Position numbers and translations under genes: made by a program
From: CAUPWF01 sp036656615
Lineage (GTDB): Bacteria > Bacillota > Clostridia > Lachnospirales > Lachnospiraceae
Direction: 5' to 3'
Length of the DNA stretch: 64,000 nt
Assembly (NCBI GenBank): GCA_036656615.1
Contig: JAVXHY010000001.1
Span: 303,412-367,411 of the forward strand
Shown here: positions 1-8,348 of the stretch, piece after piece
How the letters are laid out: each line of letters begins with the position of its first letter
Position numbering within the stretch: the first letter of the stretch is position 1
Notes under the pieces: model-generated
What the model was told of the DNA's origin: nothing
Seen by the model: the letters and a program-made list of their open reading frames with translations, nothing else
The model's database searches: none

Positions 1-10
1 TTTATAAATT

Positions 11-77
11 GCTCCTCTCGTTATACGAAGCATTTTTCGTACGTCGGTATTATAGCATATTATGCTTTGCTTTGCAA
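11..77 (-). promoter_or_regulatory. Promoter and ribosome-binding site of a gene left of the window
   Basis: On the minus strand there is a TTGCAA -35 box (72-77), a 17-base spacer and a perfect TATAAT -10 box (49-54). A GAGAGGAG ribosome-binding site follows at 12-19. The start codon should lie just beyond base 1. The AGCATAT/TATGCT dyad at 54-66 sits in the spacer and could be an operator. The gene itself is not in the window. Confidence 0.55.
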
Positions 78-104
78 TGAATCTAAAATCACCATTTATA
101 GTTT

Positions 105-167
105 TGTAACAGTTCAGCCATAATCAAAAGAATGAGCGAATCATGCTTGCATGGCTGAGCTGTTACA
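105..167. terminator. Long inverted repeat, probable terminator after the kinase gene
   Basis: Two 17-base arms (105-121 and 151-167) are complementary except for one position, which is a G-U pair in a plus-strand transcript and a mismatch in a minus-strand one. The element lies 17 bases past the kinase stop codon and before the next minus-strand promoter, where a terminator is expected. No strong T-run follows on either side, so the terminator role is inferred from position. Confidence 0.45.
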
Positions 168-183
168 TAGTTTTCGTTATGAT

Positions 184-714
184 TTAAGATTGAATATAAT
201 CGCACGCTTCCCTTATACGAAATGTTGTAAAATATTTTTCCTCCATGGGTATCCATTTTTGCTCAAACTGCCTATATCCCTCTATTCCATTTCTTAGAAT
301 AAGTCTAGCTTTTTGCTGTTCTTTACTAATATCACAAAATATTTTATAATCATACAAATCCCCGAATTTAGGATGCATTGCATATACTCCTTCAATGACA
401 ATAGTTGAACTTTTTGGGATATAAATTGTCTGTCCATATTCCATAACAGAGCAATTGAAGACTTGATATTTACAATCACCTGTCTGTTTCAGATTATGAA
501 TAACTTCCAGCTGAAATCTTTCATAATGAATATTTCCACCAGCTTCCTTTAGGCGGCTTTCGCTACGCAAATCTGGTGGCAAGAAGAAATGATCCATATG
601 AATAACAGGTGCGTCTAATAAATCAGACAACTTACTGGAAAGTGTAGTTTTTCCAGCACCACATGGTCCCTCAATTCCTATGATAAATGGGTGTGTTTGT
701 TTCAAGGTTTTCAT
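184..714 (-). CDS. Uridine kinase-like P-loop kinase
   Basis: About 176 aa. A Walker A motif GPCGAGKT lies at residues 16-23, followed by an HMDHFF segment like the substrate-binding region of the uridine kinase/phosphoribulokinase family. The C-terminal half contains an RLILRN stretch compatible with the lid of these kinases. The family phosphorylates small hydroxyl substrates such as nucleosides or pantothenate; the substrate cannot be read from sequence. The ATG at 714 is preferred over a TTG one codon upstream. The gene overlaps the end of the upstream ECF S-component by 44 bases, so the two are surely co-transcribed. The pairing suggests uptake and trapping of one substrate by phosphorylation, which is inference. 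Confidence 0.75.
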   Translation of the reverse strand: MKTLKQTHPFIIGIEGPCGAGKTTLSSKLSDLLDAPVIHMDHFFLPPDLRSESRLKEAGGNIHYERFQLEVIHNLKQTGDCKYQVFNCSVMEYGQTIYIPKSSTIVIEGVYAMHPKFGDLYDYKIFCDISKEQQKARLILRNGIEGYRQFEQKWIPMEEKYFTTFRIREACDYIQS

Positions 715-1234
715 CAAAGATATAACCTGCCTTTTTTAATGCAATTATAATAATCGGAATAATGATTATATGTGCTATAATTCCTGGAACCGCATTGATA
801 AATGCGCCTGCCAAAAACATATGAAAATTAAATTCAATATGTGCAATCCCTGCAATCACAAACATTGCTGTACCCCAAACAATGCGTCCTATCAGCATTG
901 AAGCAAGAAGACTAATATAAATATTAATTGTTTTTTTTGTCAGATTTTTATAAAACAGACCCGCACACAAACCATAGGCTGCCAGTTCAAACATCATGGC
1001 TATCCCAACTGGAAAAAGCGGAGGCATTCCAAAAATAAAAAATCTTAAAATTGGAGCAATTGCACCAATTACTAGCCCATAAGGCCAGCCACATGCAAAT
1101 CCACAGATCAAGATTGGGATATGCATAGGAGAAAGCATTTTTCCTATTTGAGGAATCTGACCTGTAAATAATGGCAGTATAAGTGCAACTGCAAGCAGAA
1201 TTCCTGATAAAACTAATTTTTTCACTCGGTTCAT
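671..1234 (-). CDS. ECF transporter substrate-binding (S) component
   Basis: A 187-aa, very hydrophobic protein with about six membrane segments. It starts with a short basic stretch (MNRVKK) and a glycine/alanine-rich first helix, as in energy-coupling-factor S-components (pfam12822-like). S-components bind a vitamin or related micronutrient in the membrane and use a shared EcfA-EcfA'-EcfT module, which is not encoded here. An AAAGGAA ribosome-binding site precedes the ATG. The 3' end overlaps a uridine-kinase-like gene, so the substrate may be one that is phosphorylated after entry (for example a nucleoside-like vitamin). Family assignment is good; substrate is unknown. Confidence 0.75.
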   Translation of the reverse strand: MNRVKKLVLSGILLAVALILPLFTGQIPQIGKMLSPMHIPILICGFACGWPYGLVIGAIAPILRFFIFGMPPLFPVGIAMMFELAAYGLCAGLFYKNLTKKTINIYISLLASMLIGRIVWGTAMFVIAGIAHIEFNFHMFLAGAFINAVPGIIAHIIIIPIIIIALKKAGYIFDENLETNTPIYHRN

Positions 1235-1286
1235 AATAAAACAATTTCCTTTCGTATGTTACATTTGAATTTCTATCACCTTATAA

Positions 1287-1316
1287 TTTATTTCAATCTA
1301 TCTGCTTGTATGTCAA
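1287..1316 (-). promoter_or_regulatory. Possible sigma-A promoter of the ECF/kinase pair
   Basis: A perfect TTGACA (1311-1316, minus strand) is followed after 18 bases by AATAAA (1287-1292), a 4/6 match to the -10 box. It is about 50 bases upstream of the ECF start codon. The -10 box is weak, so this is tentative. Confidence 0.3.
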
Positions 1317-1332
1317 TTACTATTATTCCTGA

Positions 1333-1361
1333 TTTACTTTCCTCTTTATTTGAGATACAAT
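1333..1361 (+). promoter_or_regulatory. Sigma-A promoter of rpiB
   Basis: TTTACT (1333-1338), a 17-base spacer and TACAAT (1356-1361) match sigma-A consensus at 4/6 and 5/6. Transcription would start near 1368, downstream of the ATG at 1350, which therefore cannot be the translation start of rpiB. Confidence 0.6.
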
Positions 1362-1403
1362 ATGATAAGAAATCATAGAAAAATAAAAAGGAGATATCTT
1401 ATA

Positions 1404-1835
1404 ATGAAAATAGCAATCGGTAATGACCATGCAGCCGTTAACATGAAACAAGAAATCAGTACCTACCTAATCACAAAGGGTCATGAAATAATTAATTTTG
1501 GCACAGATACTTCCGACTCCTGTGACTATCCAGAATATGGAAGAGCTGTAGGATATGCAGTTGCAAATAAAAAAGCCGATTATGGCATTCTCATTTGTGG
1601 AACAGGTGTTGGAATCTCACTGGCTGCTAATAAAATCAAAGGAATCCGCGCTGTTGTCTGTAGTGAACCTTGTACTGCCAAGCTATCCAAACAACACAAT
1701 AACACAAATATCCTAGCCTTTGGCGCAAGAATTGTTGGTATCGAGGAAGCAAAGCTCATTGTTGATACCTGGTTAGAAGCCCAATTCGAAGGTGGCAGAC
1801 ACCAAAGACGTGTGGACCTAATCGAACTTGATTAA
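1404..1835 (+). CDS. rpiB: Ribose-5-phosphate isomerase B
   Basis: 143 aa from the ATG at 1404, which follows an AAGGAGATAT ribosome-binding site; an upstream in-frame ATG at 1350 lies above the likely transcription start. The N-terminal MKIAIGNDHA and the ICGTGVGIS motif (catalytic cysteine in CGTG) are diagnostic of the RpiB/LacAB family, and the length is typical. It interconverts ribulose 5-phosphate and ribose 5-phosphate in the non-oxidative pentose phosphate pathway. It converges on the split transketolase genes, which act in the same pathway, and shares their terminator. Confidence 0.93.
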   Translation: MKIAIGNDHAAVNMKQEISTYLITKGHEIINFGTDTSDSCDYPEYGRAVGYAVANKKADYGILICGTGVGISLAANKIKGIRAVVCSEPCTAKLSKQHNNTNILAFGARIVGIEEAKLIVDTWLEAQFEGGRHQRRVDLIELD

Positions 1836-1844
1836 AAGCTTGGG

Positions 1845-1891
1845 AAACCTCCTGTTCATAACCACAAATCTGTGAACGATACAGGAGGTTT
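1845..1891. terminator. Bidirectional terminator between rpiB and transketolase
   Basis: Complementary 11-base arms at 1845-1855 and 1881-1891, rich in AAACCTCC/GGAGGTTT, with an inner GTTCA/TGAAC pairing. T-runs flank both sides. It serves the convergent rpiB (plus) and transketolase (minus) units. Confidence 0.8.
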
Positions 1892-1900
1892 TATTTGTTT

Positions 1901-2857
1901 TTATTTTCTTGCAATTGCTGCTTTTACTTTTTCTACAATATGAGCAGATGTTAATCCAAAGCGCTCTTCTAGATAATCCTGTGGCCCTACTTCTCCGAAC
2001 TCATCCTCTACAGCTACATATTCAATTGGAGTTGGACAATGACTGCCAATACATTCAGAAACTGCACTATAAAGTCCGCCCATTTTATTATGATTCTCCG
2101 CAGTTATCACCGCACCTGTACTTTTTGCATATTGAATCAGCAATGCTTCATCCAATGGTTTGATTGTAAACATATCAATAACCGTCACATTTACACCTTC
2201 TGCTTTCAAAATCTCAGCTGCTTCCATTGCCTTTGCAACCATAATCCCACAGGCAACAATCACTGCATCGGCTCCCTCTTGCAATACATTTGCTTTTCCA
2301 ATTTCAAATTTCGTTCCTTCTTCATATATCTTTTTATTATTCTTACGACCAACTCGGATATATGTTACACCTTCTCTATCTTTACATTGTGTCAAAACAT
2401 CTTCTAGCATAGCTGCATCTGTAATATCAAAAATGGTTGCTCCCGGTATGGCACGATAAAGTGCTATATCTTCAAATGGCATATGCGTTCCACCATTAAA
2501 AGCAGCACACACACCTGGGTCGGTTCCAATAATAGTAAGTGCATTTCCTGCATACCCTCCAGATAAAAATACTTGATCATAACAGCGTCTAGATGCAAAC
2601 GGACCAAATGTATGCACAATTGGCTTAAATCCAACTGCTGATAGTCCAGCCGCAATCCCAATCATATTTGCTTCTGCTATTCCACAATTAATGGCACGGT
2701 CTGGATTACTAACTGCCCATTTTGCTGTTCCAATACAACTCATCAGATCTGCATCTAAATAGATGACATCCTTATCTTCCTCTGCTAAGCGAGGAATAGT
2801 TGCACCTAATACGTCTTTAAATGCACGATCTTTTTGACCATCATATACGATTTTCAT
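1901..2857 (-). CDS. Transketolase, C-terminal subunit
   Basis: 318 aa, covering the pyrimidine-binding and C-terminal domains of transketolase. Seen features are the DADL segment, the NCGIAEANMIGIAAGL stretch that contains the conserved catalytic glutamate, and the C-terminal AENHNKMGG motif. Split transketolases of two chains are normal in Clostridia and many archaea, so this is not a frameshift. It lies 16 bases downstream of the N-terminal subunit gene with its own GGAGGGAG ribosome-binding site. The complex transfers two-carbon ketol units between sugar phosphates using thiamine diphosphate. Confidence 0.93.
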   Translation of the reverse strand: MKIVYDGQKDRAFKDVLGATIPRLAEEDKDVIYLDADLMSCIGTAKWAVSNPDRAINCGIAEANMIGIAAGLSAVGFKPIVHTFGPFASRRCYDQVFLSGGYAGNALTIIGTDPGVCAAFNGGTHMPFEDIALYRAIPGATIFDITDAAMLEDVLTQCKDREGVTYIRVGRKNNKKIYEEGTKFEIGKANVLQEGADAVIVACGIMVAKAMEAAEILKAEGVNVTVIDMFTIKPLDEALLIQYAKSTGAVITAENHNKMGGLYSAVSECIGSHCPTPIEYVAVEDEFGEVGPQDYLEERFGLTSAHIVEKVKAAIARK

Positions 2858-2873
2858 ATAGTTTTCTCCCTCC

Positions 2874-3710
2874 TTATGCTAATGCAGCTAATTCGCTGCG
2901 CAATTGTTCCAACCATTTATCATAAACTTCCGTAGACATTGCCATACTATGGTTATTCATTGTCTCTTCTACTTCTTTGATACCTTTTCCTTTTACCGTA
3001 TCAAGAATAATTGCAATTGGCTTTTCTGTGGCTTGTTTCGTTAATACATCATATAACTGGTCTAGATTATTACCATCAATGCGGATTGCCTCAAATCCAA
3101 AAGCTTCAAACTTAGTTCTTAGATCTCCGGTATTCATAATGTCTTCTGTATACCCATCTAATTGCTTCTTATTATTGTCAATTAACCAAACCAAGTTATT
3201 TATTTTTTTAGCAGCAGTAAACATAGCTGCTTCCCATACTTGTCCTTCATTGATTTCCCCATCACCCACTATAAGAAATACCCGATTGCTGCGGCCTTTT
3301 AATTGATCTCCCATTGCCATTCCCACTGCTAAAGATGTTCCTTGACCAAGTGAACCTGTTGTCATATCAATGCCGGTTGTTTTCTTCCTGTCACAGTGAC
3401 TTGGGAAGTTAGTGCCTGGCTGATTCAATGTCTTAATTTCGTCATATGGAAAGAAACCTTTTAATCCTAATGCTGCATAAATGGCCGGACCTGCATGTCC
3501 TTTTGAACATATCAGCTTATCACGATCCTCCATTTGAGGATTCTTTGGATCTATGTTCATAACAGTTCCATATAATACTGCCAGTGCATCTGTAATACTT
3601 AATGATCCACCAATATGCCCAAACCCTCTGGCCTTAAATTCTTCCACTGCTCCAATACGAATGTTCAGGGCGAATTTTTGTAATTCCTTTTTTTTGTTAT
3701 AATCTAACAT
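2874..3710 (-). CDS. Transketolase, N-terminal subunit
   Basis: 278 aa with the thiamine-diphosphate-binding domain. The motif GDGEINEGQVWEA...NN is the classic GDG-X(n)-NN cofactor site around residues 150-180, and KGHAGPA is the conserved substrate/cofactor histidine region. Together with the downstream C-terminal subunit it forms the full enzyme. It starts at an ATG after AAAGGAGGT. The 73-base gap after malic enzyme shows no terminator, so read-through from that gene is likely. Confidence 0.93.
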   Translation of the reverse strand: MLDYNKKKELQKFALNIRIGAVEEFKARGFGHIGGSLSITDALAVLYGTVMNIDPKNPQMEDRDKLICSKGHAGPAIYAALGLKGFFPYDEIKTLNQPGTNFPSHCDRKKTTGIDMTTGSLGQGTSLAVGMAMGDQLKGRSNRVFLIVGDGEINEGQVWEAAMFTAAKKINNLVWLIDNNKKQLDGYTEDIMNTGDLRTKFEAFGFEAIRIDGNNLDQLYDVLTKQATEKPIAIILDTVKGKGIKEVEETMNNHSMAMSTEVYDKWLEQLRSELAALA

Positions 3711-3783
3711 AACTAACCTCCTTTGTTTTCAGTCAACACGAATACTGTGAATCCGCTTTGCTCTCTCTCATTTCCTTATAGCC

Positions 3784-4959
3784 TTACAATGCAGCTACGC
3801 CACTTTTCCTTGCTGCCTCAGCCACTGCTTTTGCCACTGCCGGTCCCACGCGTTTATCAAATGCTGCCGGAATAATATAATCTGGAGATAATTCATCTTC
3901 TGTAATCAATTCTGCTAATGCTGTCGCTGCTGCAATCTTCATCTCATCATTGATATCTTTCGCCCGAACATCAAAGGTTCCACGAAAGATTCCAGGAAAG
4001 GCAAGTACATTGTTTATTTGATTTGGATAATCACTACGTCCAGTTGCTATTACCGCTGCACCTCCAGCTTTAGCATCCTCTGGGAATATCTCTGGTGTAG
4101 GATTCGCACATGCAAATACAATCGCATCTTCCTTCATCGTTTGGACCATATCTGTGGTAACCATACCCGGTGCACTTACACCAATAAATACATCTGCTCC
4201 CACTAAAGTTTCTGCCAATGTACCCGGCTCCTTCTCTAAATTAGTTACTTGTGCCATTTCTTCTTTAATTGGATTCATACCTTCTATACGTCCTGCATAA
4301 ATTGCCCCTTTGCGATCGCAAAGAGTTACATGATGAATTCCATTGGATAGCAATAATCGAGTAATCGAAATGGCTGCTGCACCGGCTCCGTTGACCACCA
4401 CTTTTACTTTTGTTTTATCTTTCTTTACCAGCTTTAAAGCATTTTGTATGCCTGCCAAAGTAACCACTGCTGTTCCATGCTGATCGTCATGAAAAATTGG
4501 TATATCACATTTTTCCTTTAGTTTTCGTTCAATTTCAAAGCAGCGTGGTGCTGCAATATCTTCTAAATTAACTCCGCCAAAGCTCCCTGAAATCAAATAA
4601 ATTGTATTAACTATTTCATCTACATCTTTGCTCTTAATACATAGCGGAAATGCATCCACATCACCAAATGCTTTAAAAAGCACGCATTTTCCTTCCATAA
4701 CTGGCATTCCAGCTTCTGGTCCAATATCGCCAAGTCCCAGGACTGCCGTTCCATCCGTGACTACTAAACACATATTATGACGACGTGTTAATTCATAGCT
4801 CATATTTACATCTTTTTGAATCTCTAGACAAGGCTGCGCTACTCCCGGGGTATAAGCTAAAGACAAATCATCCTTTGTAGCTACTGGTACCGTTGCAATT
4901 ACCTCTATTTTACCTTTCCATTCTTTGTGTAACTTTAATGATTCTTCTGCGTAATTCAT
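3784..4959 (-). CDS. NAD(P)-dependent malic enzyme
   Basis: 391 aa, the short bacterial malic enzyme form. Motifs seen are SLAYTPGVAQPC near the N-terminus, the metal-binding FHDDQHGTA segment, and the dinucleotide fold VVNGAGAAAISI in the second half. It oxidatively decarboxylates malate to pyruvate and CO2 in the cytosol, giving NADH or NADPH; cofactor preference cannot be told here. A strong AAGGAGGCAACA site precedes the ATG. It heads a unit that probably continues into transketolase. Confidence 0.92.
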   Translation of the reverse strand: MNYAEESLKLHKEWKGKIEVIATVPVATKDDLSLAYTPGVAQPCLEIQKDVNMSYELTRRHNMCLVVTDGTAVLGLGDIGPEAGMPVMEGKCVLFKAFGDVDAFPLCIKSKDVDEIVNTIYLISGSFGGVNLEDIAAPRCFEIERKLKEKCDIPIFHDDQHGTAVVTLAGIQNALKLVKKDKTKVKVVVNGAGAAAISITRLLLSNGIHHVTLCDRKGAIYAGRIEGMNPIKEEMAQVTNLEKEPGTLAETLVGADVFIGVSAPGMVTTDMVQTMKEDAIVFACANPTPEIFPEDAKAGGAAVIATGRSDYPNQINNVLAFPGIFRGTFDVRAKDINDEMKIAAATALAELITEDELSPDYIIPAAFDKRVGPAVAKAVAEAARKSGVAAL

Positions 4960-4990
4960 TGTTGCCTCCTTCGAAATCTTTACCTAATAA

Positions 4991-5019
4991 ATTATCCCAC
5001 ATATTTCTCACACATGCAA
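4991..5019 (-). promoter_or_regulatory. Promoter of malic enzyme (extended -10)
   Basis: Minus strand TTGCAT (5014-5019), a 17-base spacer and GATAAT (4991-4996), with the TG of an extended -10 element at the right place. It ends about 30 bases before the malic enzyme ATG. Confidence 0.5.
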
Positions 5020-5091
5020 GCGTATTTAATCTGTAGATTATTTTACTTTGTATTGGCACTATATTTAGGACTATAAAAAAAGGAACTTTAG

Positions 5092-5100
5092 TGGTATACT
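5092..5100 (+). promoter_or_regulatory. Possible extended -10 promoter of the 88-aa gene
   Basis: TGG-TATACT at 5092-5100 matches an extended -10 element (TGn plus 5/6 of TATAAT) but has no good -35 box. It lies 72 bases upstream of the next plus-strand start codon. Confidence 0.35.
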
Positions 5101-5172
5101 AGAATTCCTTGAATTAACAATTTTTTAAACAAAATATAATTTACGATTCTGCCTACTGAAAGGAGAAATATA

Positions 5173-5439
5173 ATGTTTCGTTTATGGGGAAAGATATACA
5201 CAGAAAATCGACTTATAAAAGATACTGTCATTTGCGATGATTCCGTTGAAACACGCACACACAAGGTGTTTCATGCTTTAAACAGTATCTGTTATGAATT
5301 CGATTTGTGCAAGCCAATTTGGTTAAATGTAACAGTTGAAGCCTTCCAAAAGCATAATAAAGCACGATTTTATCAAGATAGTTTTGTAGAACCTATTGAT
5401 TTTGATTATTTAGAAATCCATGTAATTGAAGAAGACTAA
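5173..5439 (+). CDS. Small protein of unknown function, 88 aa
   Basis: A free-standing 88-aa frame with a very good GAAAGGAG site 6 bases before its ATG. No other gene overlaps it. The protein is soluble and mildly acidic, contains two cysteines and an aromatic-rich core (LWGKIY, KPIWLN, DFDYLEIHVIEED). Its look suggests a compact alpha/beta fold, but I recognise no family with certainty. It converges on the ABC exporter permease gene. Coding is well supported by the ribosome-binding site and isolation; function is unknown. Confidence 0.75.
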   Translation: MFRLWGKIYTENRLIKDTVICDDSVETRTHKVFHALNSICYEFDLCKPIWLNVTVEAFQKHNKARFYQDSFVEPIDFDYLEIHVIEED

Positions 5440-5461
5440 GCACATGGATAAATTGCTATTA

Positions 5462-6901
5462 TTAATTATTAATGGCTGCCAAAGGACTTAATCTCATAGC
5501 ACGAAGAGATGGAAGATATCCGGCTGCCATACCTACAAATACAGCAAATGCCATAGACAGTAAGGATAACCACGGTGGTATATAGGAAATATCACCTGCA
5601 AATCCCATACTAGCTCCCATAGAACTAGCCACAAAGTTAATGACCCCTGACATAAGGTAGCTTAGTAAATTACCCACAACCCCACCGATAAATCCAATAT
5701 AAGCAGCTTCTAGCAAAAACATTTGTTTAATGTTTTTTAATCCACATCCCAATACTTTAATGACTCCTATTTCTTTCGTTCTTTCATAAATAGACATCAT
5801 CATAGTATTAGCAATTCCGATTGCTGCCACTAATAAAGAAACTGCACCAATTCCACCTAAGACTGCCTGAATAATGGCAAATTGACTTTTCATACTATTT
5901 AAATACTCCACGTTACTTTCTACGTTATATCCCATCCCACGAATGCATTCCGATACGGTTTCCACGTGATCTATATCATCCACTCTCACCAACGCCTTTG
6001 AATATACAGTATAAGGAAATGGTTTGCCACTTTTAGTCGTAGGCTGTCCCGGCATCGCTCTCCCTGAAAACTGCTGCTTCATTGCACGCTTCAAAGTATC
6101 TAGATCACAATATACATTGAACGAATGGCTATTATAGGTATTTTGATCTCCCTGGATTACCCCACTGGCCTGAACCAGTTGTTTCTTGATGGGTTTTACC
6201 GCAGTCGGCTGTTTTTCCCCAGTCCCGGTTCCTTGTGTGTTCGTTCCTGTGTTTCCATTTTGTTGGGTAGGATTTTTTAATGAAACATATGCTTCCTGAT
6301 CTAAGAGCAGGAAAAATTGATCTTTTGTAAAATCAATATCAGGAAGTTCGCCTGTTTCCCAATACCCTTTTCCTGTTTTTTTATTCATAAAAGAACTGAC
6401 AATTTGGTTTCCCGGAAGCAATTCTAATTCTCCGCCTCCTTGTTTCGGTAATTTTCCTGCCCCAATAGGAATATGCAATTCTTGAAAACATTCCGGTGAC
6501 ATACCGGCCAATTCAATATAGGCTTCATAATTTCCTTTCATGATAACACTAGGCACAGTTAAAACTGGAGATGCAAGCTTTACATGCTCTACCTCATCAA
6601 ATCGCTTCACTACACTATCCGTAATATATTGCTTATTTTCCTTTGTTTTAGAATCCGTACGGTTAGAGGACATCATCATTCCTCCTCCGTTCCCGGATTC
6701 CTTGTCGGTCACCGTAAGACTGGTCAGCCCCCCAGACTGCTCTATTTCTTTATACATGGATTGCTGCATCCCAAGCCCTAATGAAATCATAACTACAATA
6801 GAGGCTGTTCCAATCACTACTCCCAAAACCGTCAAAAAGGTTCGAAGTTTCCTGCGTCTTAGATTACTGCTGCTCATCCTCAATAAGTCCAACAAATTCA
6901 T
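5462..6901 (-). CDS. MacB-like ABC transporter permease (FtsX fold)
   Basis: About 479 aa. One membrane segment near the N-terminus is followed by a basic SSNLRRRKLRTFLTVLG cytoplasmic edge, a large extracytoplasmic domain of about 300 residues with a Gly/Thr-rich linker, and three C-terminal membrane segments with the FtsX-type ERTKEIGVIK loop. This is the MacB/LolC permease architecture, which exports or mechanically transmits across the membrane instead of importing. The ATG at 6901 follows AAGGGG; a TTG two codons up is possible. It overlaps the CARDB-type gene by 38 bases and is the last gene of a three-gene exporter operon. Confidence 0.88.
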   Translation of the reverse strand: MNLLDLLRMSSSNLRRRKLRTFLTVLGVVIGTASIVVMISLGLGMQQSMYKEIEQSGGLTSLTVTDKESGNGGGMMMSSNRTDSKTKENKQYITDSVVKRFDEVEHVKLASPVLTVPSVIMKGNYEAYIELAGMSPECFQELHIPIGAGKLPKQGGGELELLPGNQIVSSFMNKKTGKGYWETGELPDIDFTKDQFFLLLDQEAYVSLKNPTQQNGNTGTNTQGTGTGEKQPTAVKPIKKQLVQASGVIQGDQNTYNSHSFNVYCDLDTLKRAMKQQFSGRAMPGQPTTKSGKPFPYTVYSKALVRVDDIDHVETVSECIRGMGYNVESNVEYLNSMKSQFAIIQAVLGGIGAVSLLVAAIGIANTMMMSIYERTKEIGVIKVLGCGLKNIKQMFLLEAAYIGFIGGVVGNLLSYLMSGVINFVASSMGASMGFAGDISYIPPWLSLLSMAFAVFVGMAAGYLPSLRAMRLSPLAAINN

Positions 6902-8348
6902 CTTCAAATACCCCTTCCCTTTTCTTTTTTTTCTTTCTAATTATAATTCCAGTTATTACACCTATGATTACAACTATACCAATTACAATTGGAAGAATCG
7001 GCAAGCTTTTTTTCTTTGTTTCTGCTGCCTGCATTGCCATTCCACTATCCGCTGTAGCTGGCTGCACTTCAAAAGCGGTCTCTTTTTCCACAGTAGTAAC
7101 CTGATTTGCATCATCCTCATAGGTAAGAATCATTTTGATTTTCTCCCCTTGAGCAGTTTCTTTTTCTGCCTTTATCATTGTATCAATGGCTGCTGTTCCA
7201 CCAGATTCCACATTTCCAATAAAAACCTCTTTCGAAGAAATGGATTTCCCCACATATTTTGCTTTTACATTATATAATTTAGTACGTCCCAAATTATATA
7301 AATTACACATAATATTAGCTTCTTCTCCTACCGTTGCTGGAGATGGATTGATTTCAAATTCACTGAATTCAAATCTTGGTGCCTGCTTTACTGGAACCGA
7401 TACCATAGAAGTACTGTCAAATTGGGCATTGGACTGATTTTCATATTTCATTGCCACTTCTACCGTATAGGGTTTTTGTACTAAATCAGCCTTCGCATTA
7501 AGATCCAATGTAATATCAGCTACACCTCCTGCCGGAATAGAATCCATATAAATAGAGCTTGCCCCTGAAACAGGAAGAAATGCCGGTGCATTATTCTCAT
7601 CCTTTCCCTCCGTTGGTGCACTTAAATTAAATAACATATTCTTTACACCGGTTGATGTAGATGTGTTTTTCAAATGAATAATCAATTTAAAGTTATTTCC
7701 AGCCTTTACCTCTGCCGGATCTGTGTTAAATCCCGTCACAATAACCCTTGGGATGGATCCACTCGCAGCGCCTCCAGCTGAGTCTGCACTTCCTCCGCCT
7801 GATACCATTGGATCATAATTAGAAATACCCGTTGTAGTTCCCCGTGTATCTTGCGTTGGTTCCTTCGGACTTGAAGGTGGTGTAGGAGTTGGCGTAGCGG
7901 CTTTCTTACCATTCATTTTTACAAAAGCATATTTATCTGTTTTATATGCTTTCGTTCCATCATCATAGGTAATATTAAAGCCTAGTTTATAATACTTATC
8001 TGCCACATCTTGTCTCGCTTTCCAATTATATTTCACTGGAATTGTTTGCCCCGCTGCAATATGATCAAAATCCTGGTCATAATTCATACTTTCAATTTCA
8101 AATGGCCATCCGTCTGTATTCGCATCAAGCATAGGTGATATCTTCACATTTTTCGCTTCTGCAGATCCTTCATTTGTAACATTGAATATTAATTCTTTCT
8201 GCTGTCCATAGGAATAACTTGGTGTTTCCTGTCCGCTTCCTGTAGAAATAGAAATTGTCGGAAGTACTTCTCCTGCTGCCTTTACCGTTATAGGAATCAG
8301 CATTGCAACACACGTCATACCTATTATTATTCCCTTAAATCTTTTCAT
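6864..8348 (-). CDS. CARDB-type extracytoplasmic protein of the ABC exporter
   Basis: 494 aa. An N-terminal signal sequence (basic MKRFKG, then a hydrophobic stretch ending in VKAAGE) is followed by three beta-rich repeats of about 110 residues with NEGSAEAKNVKI-, NTSTSTGVKNML- and NLGRTKLYNVKA-like strands, typical of CARDB/COG1361 domains. A Thr/Pro-rich linker lies near residue 155, and a C-terminal membrane segment with a KKKKKR stop and an acidic tail end the protein. It sits between the ATPase and permease genes with overlaps on both sides, so it most likely works as an outer-face subunit of this exporter. Substrate unknown. Confidence 0.8.
   Translation of the reverse strand: MKRFKGIIIGMTCVAMLIPITVKAAGEVLPTISISTGSGQETPSYSYGQQKELIFNVTNEGSAEAKNVKISPMLDANTDGWPFEIESMNYDQDFDHIAAGQTIPVKYNWKARQDVADKYYKLGFNITYDDGTKAYKTDKYAFVKMNGKKAATPTPTPPSSPKEPTQDTRGTTTGISNYDPMVSGGGSADSAGGAASGSIPRVIVTGFNTDPAEVKAGNNFKLIIHLKNTSTSTGVKNMLFNLSAPTEGKDENNAPAFLPVSGASSIYMDSIPAGGVADITLDLNAKADLVQKPYTVEVAMKYENQSNAQFDSTSMVSVPVKQAPRFEFSEFEINPSPATVGEEANIMCNLYNLGRTKLYNVKAKYVGKSISSKEVFIGNVESGGTAAIDTMIKAEKETAQGEKIKMILTYEDDANQVTTVEKETAFEVQPATADSGMAMQAAETKKKSLPILPIVIGIVVIIGVITGIIIRKKKKKREGVFEDEFVGLIEDEQQ

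Noticed and set aside
1350..1403. N-terminal extension of rpiB
   Set aside because: The -10 box of the likely promoter lies at 1356-1361, after the upstream ATG, and the family starts at MKIAIGNDHA.
2039..2459. Long open frames on the opposite strand of the transketolase gene
   Set aside because: They lack SD sites and mirror the codon pattern of the real gene; the same holds for most other antisense frames in the window.
1901..3710. Transketolase in two frames as a possible frameshift
   Set aside because: Each half has its own SD site and start, and two-gene transketolases are normal in Clostridia.
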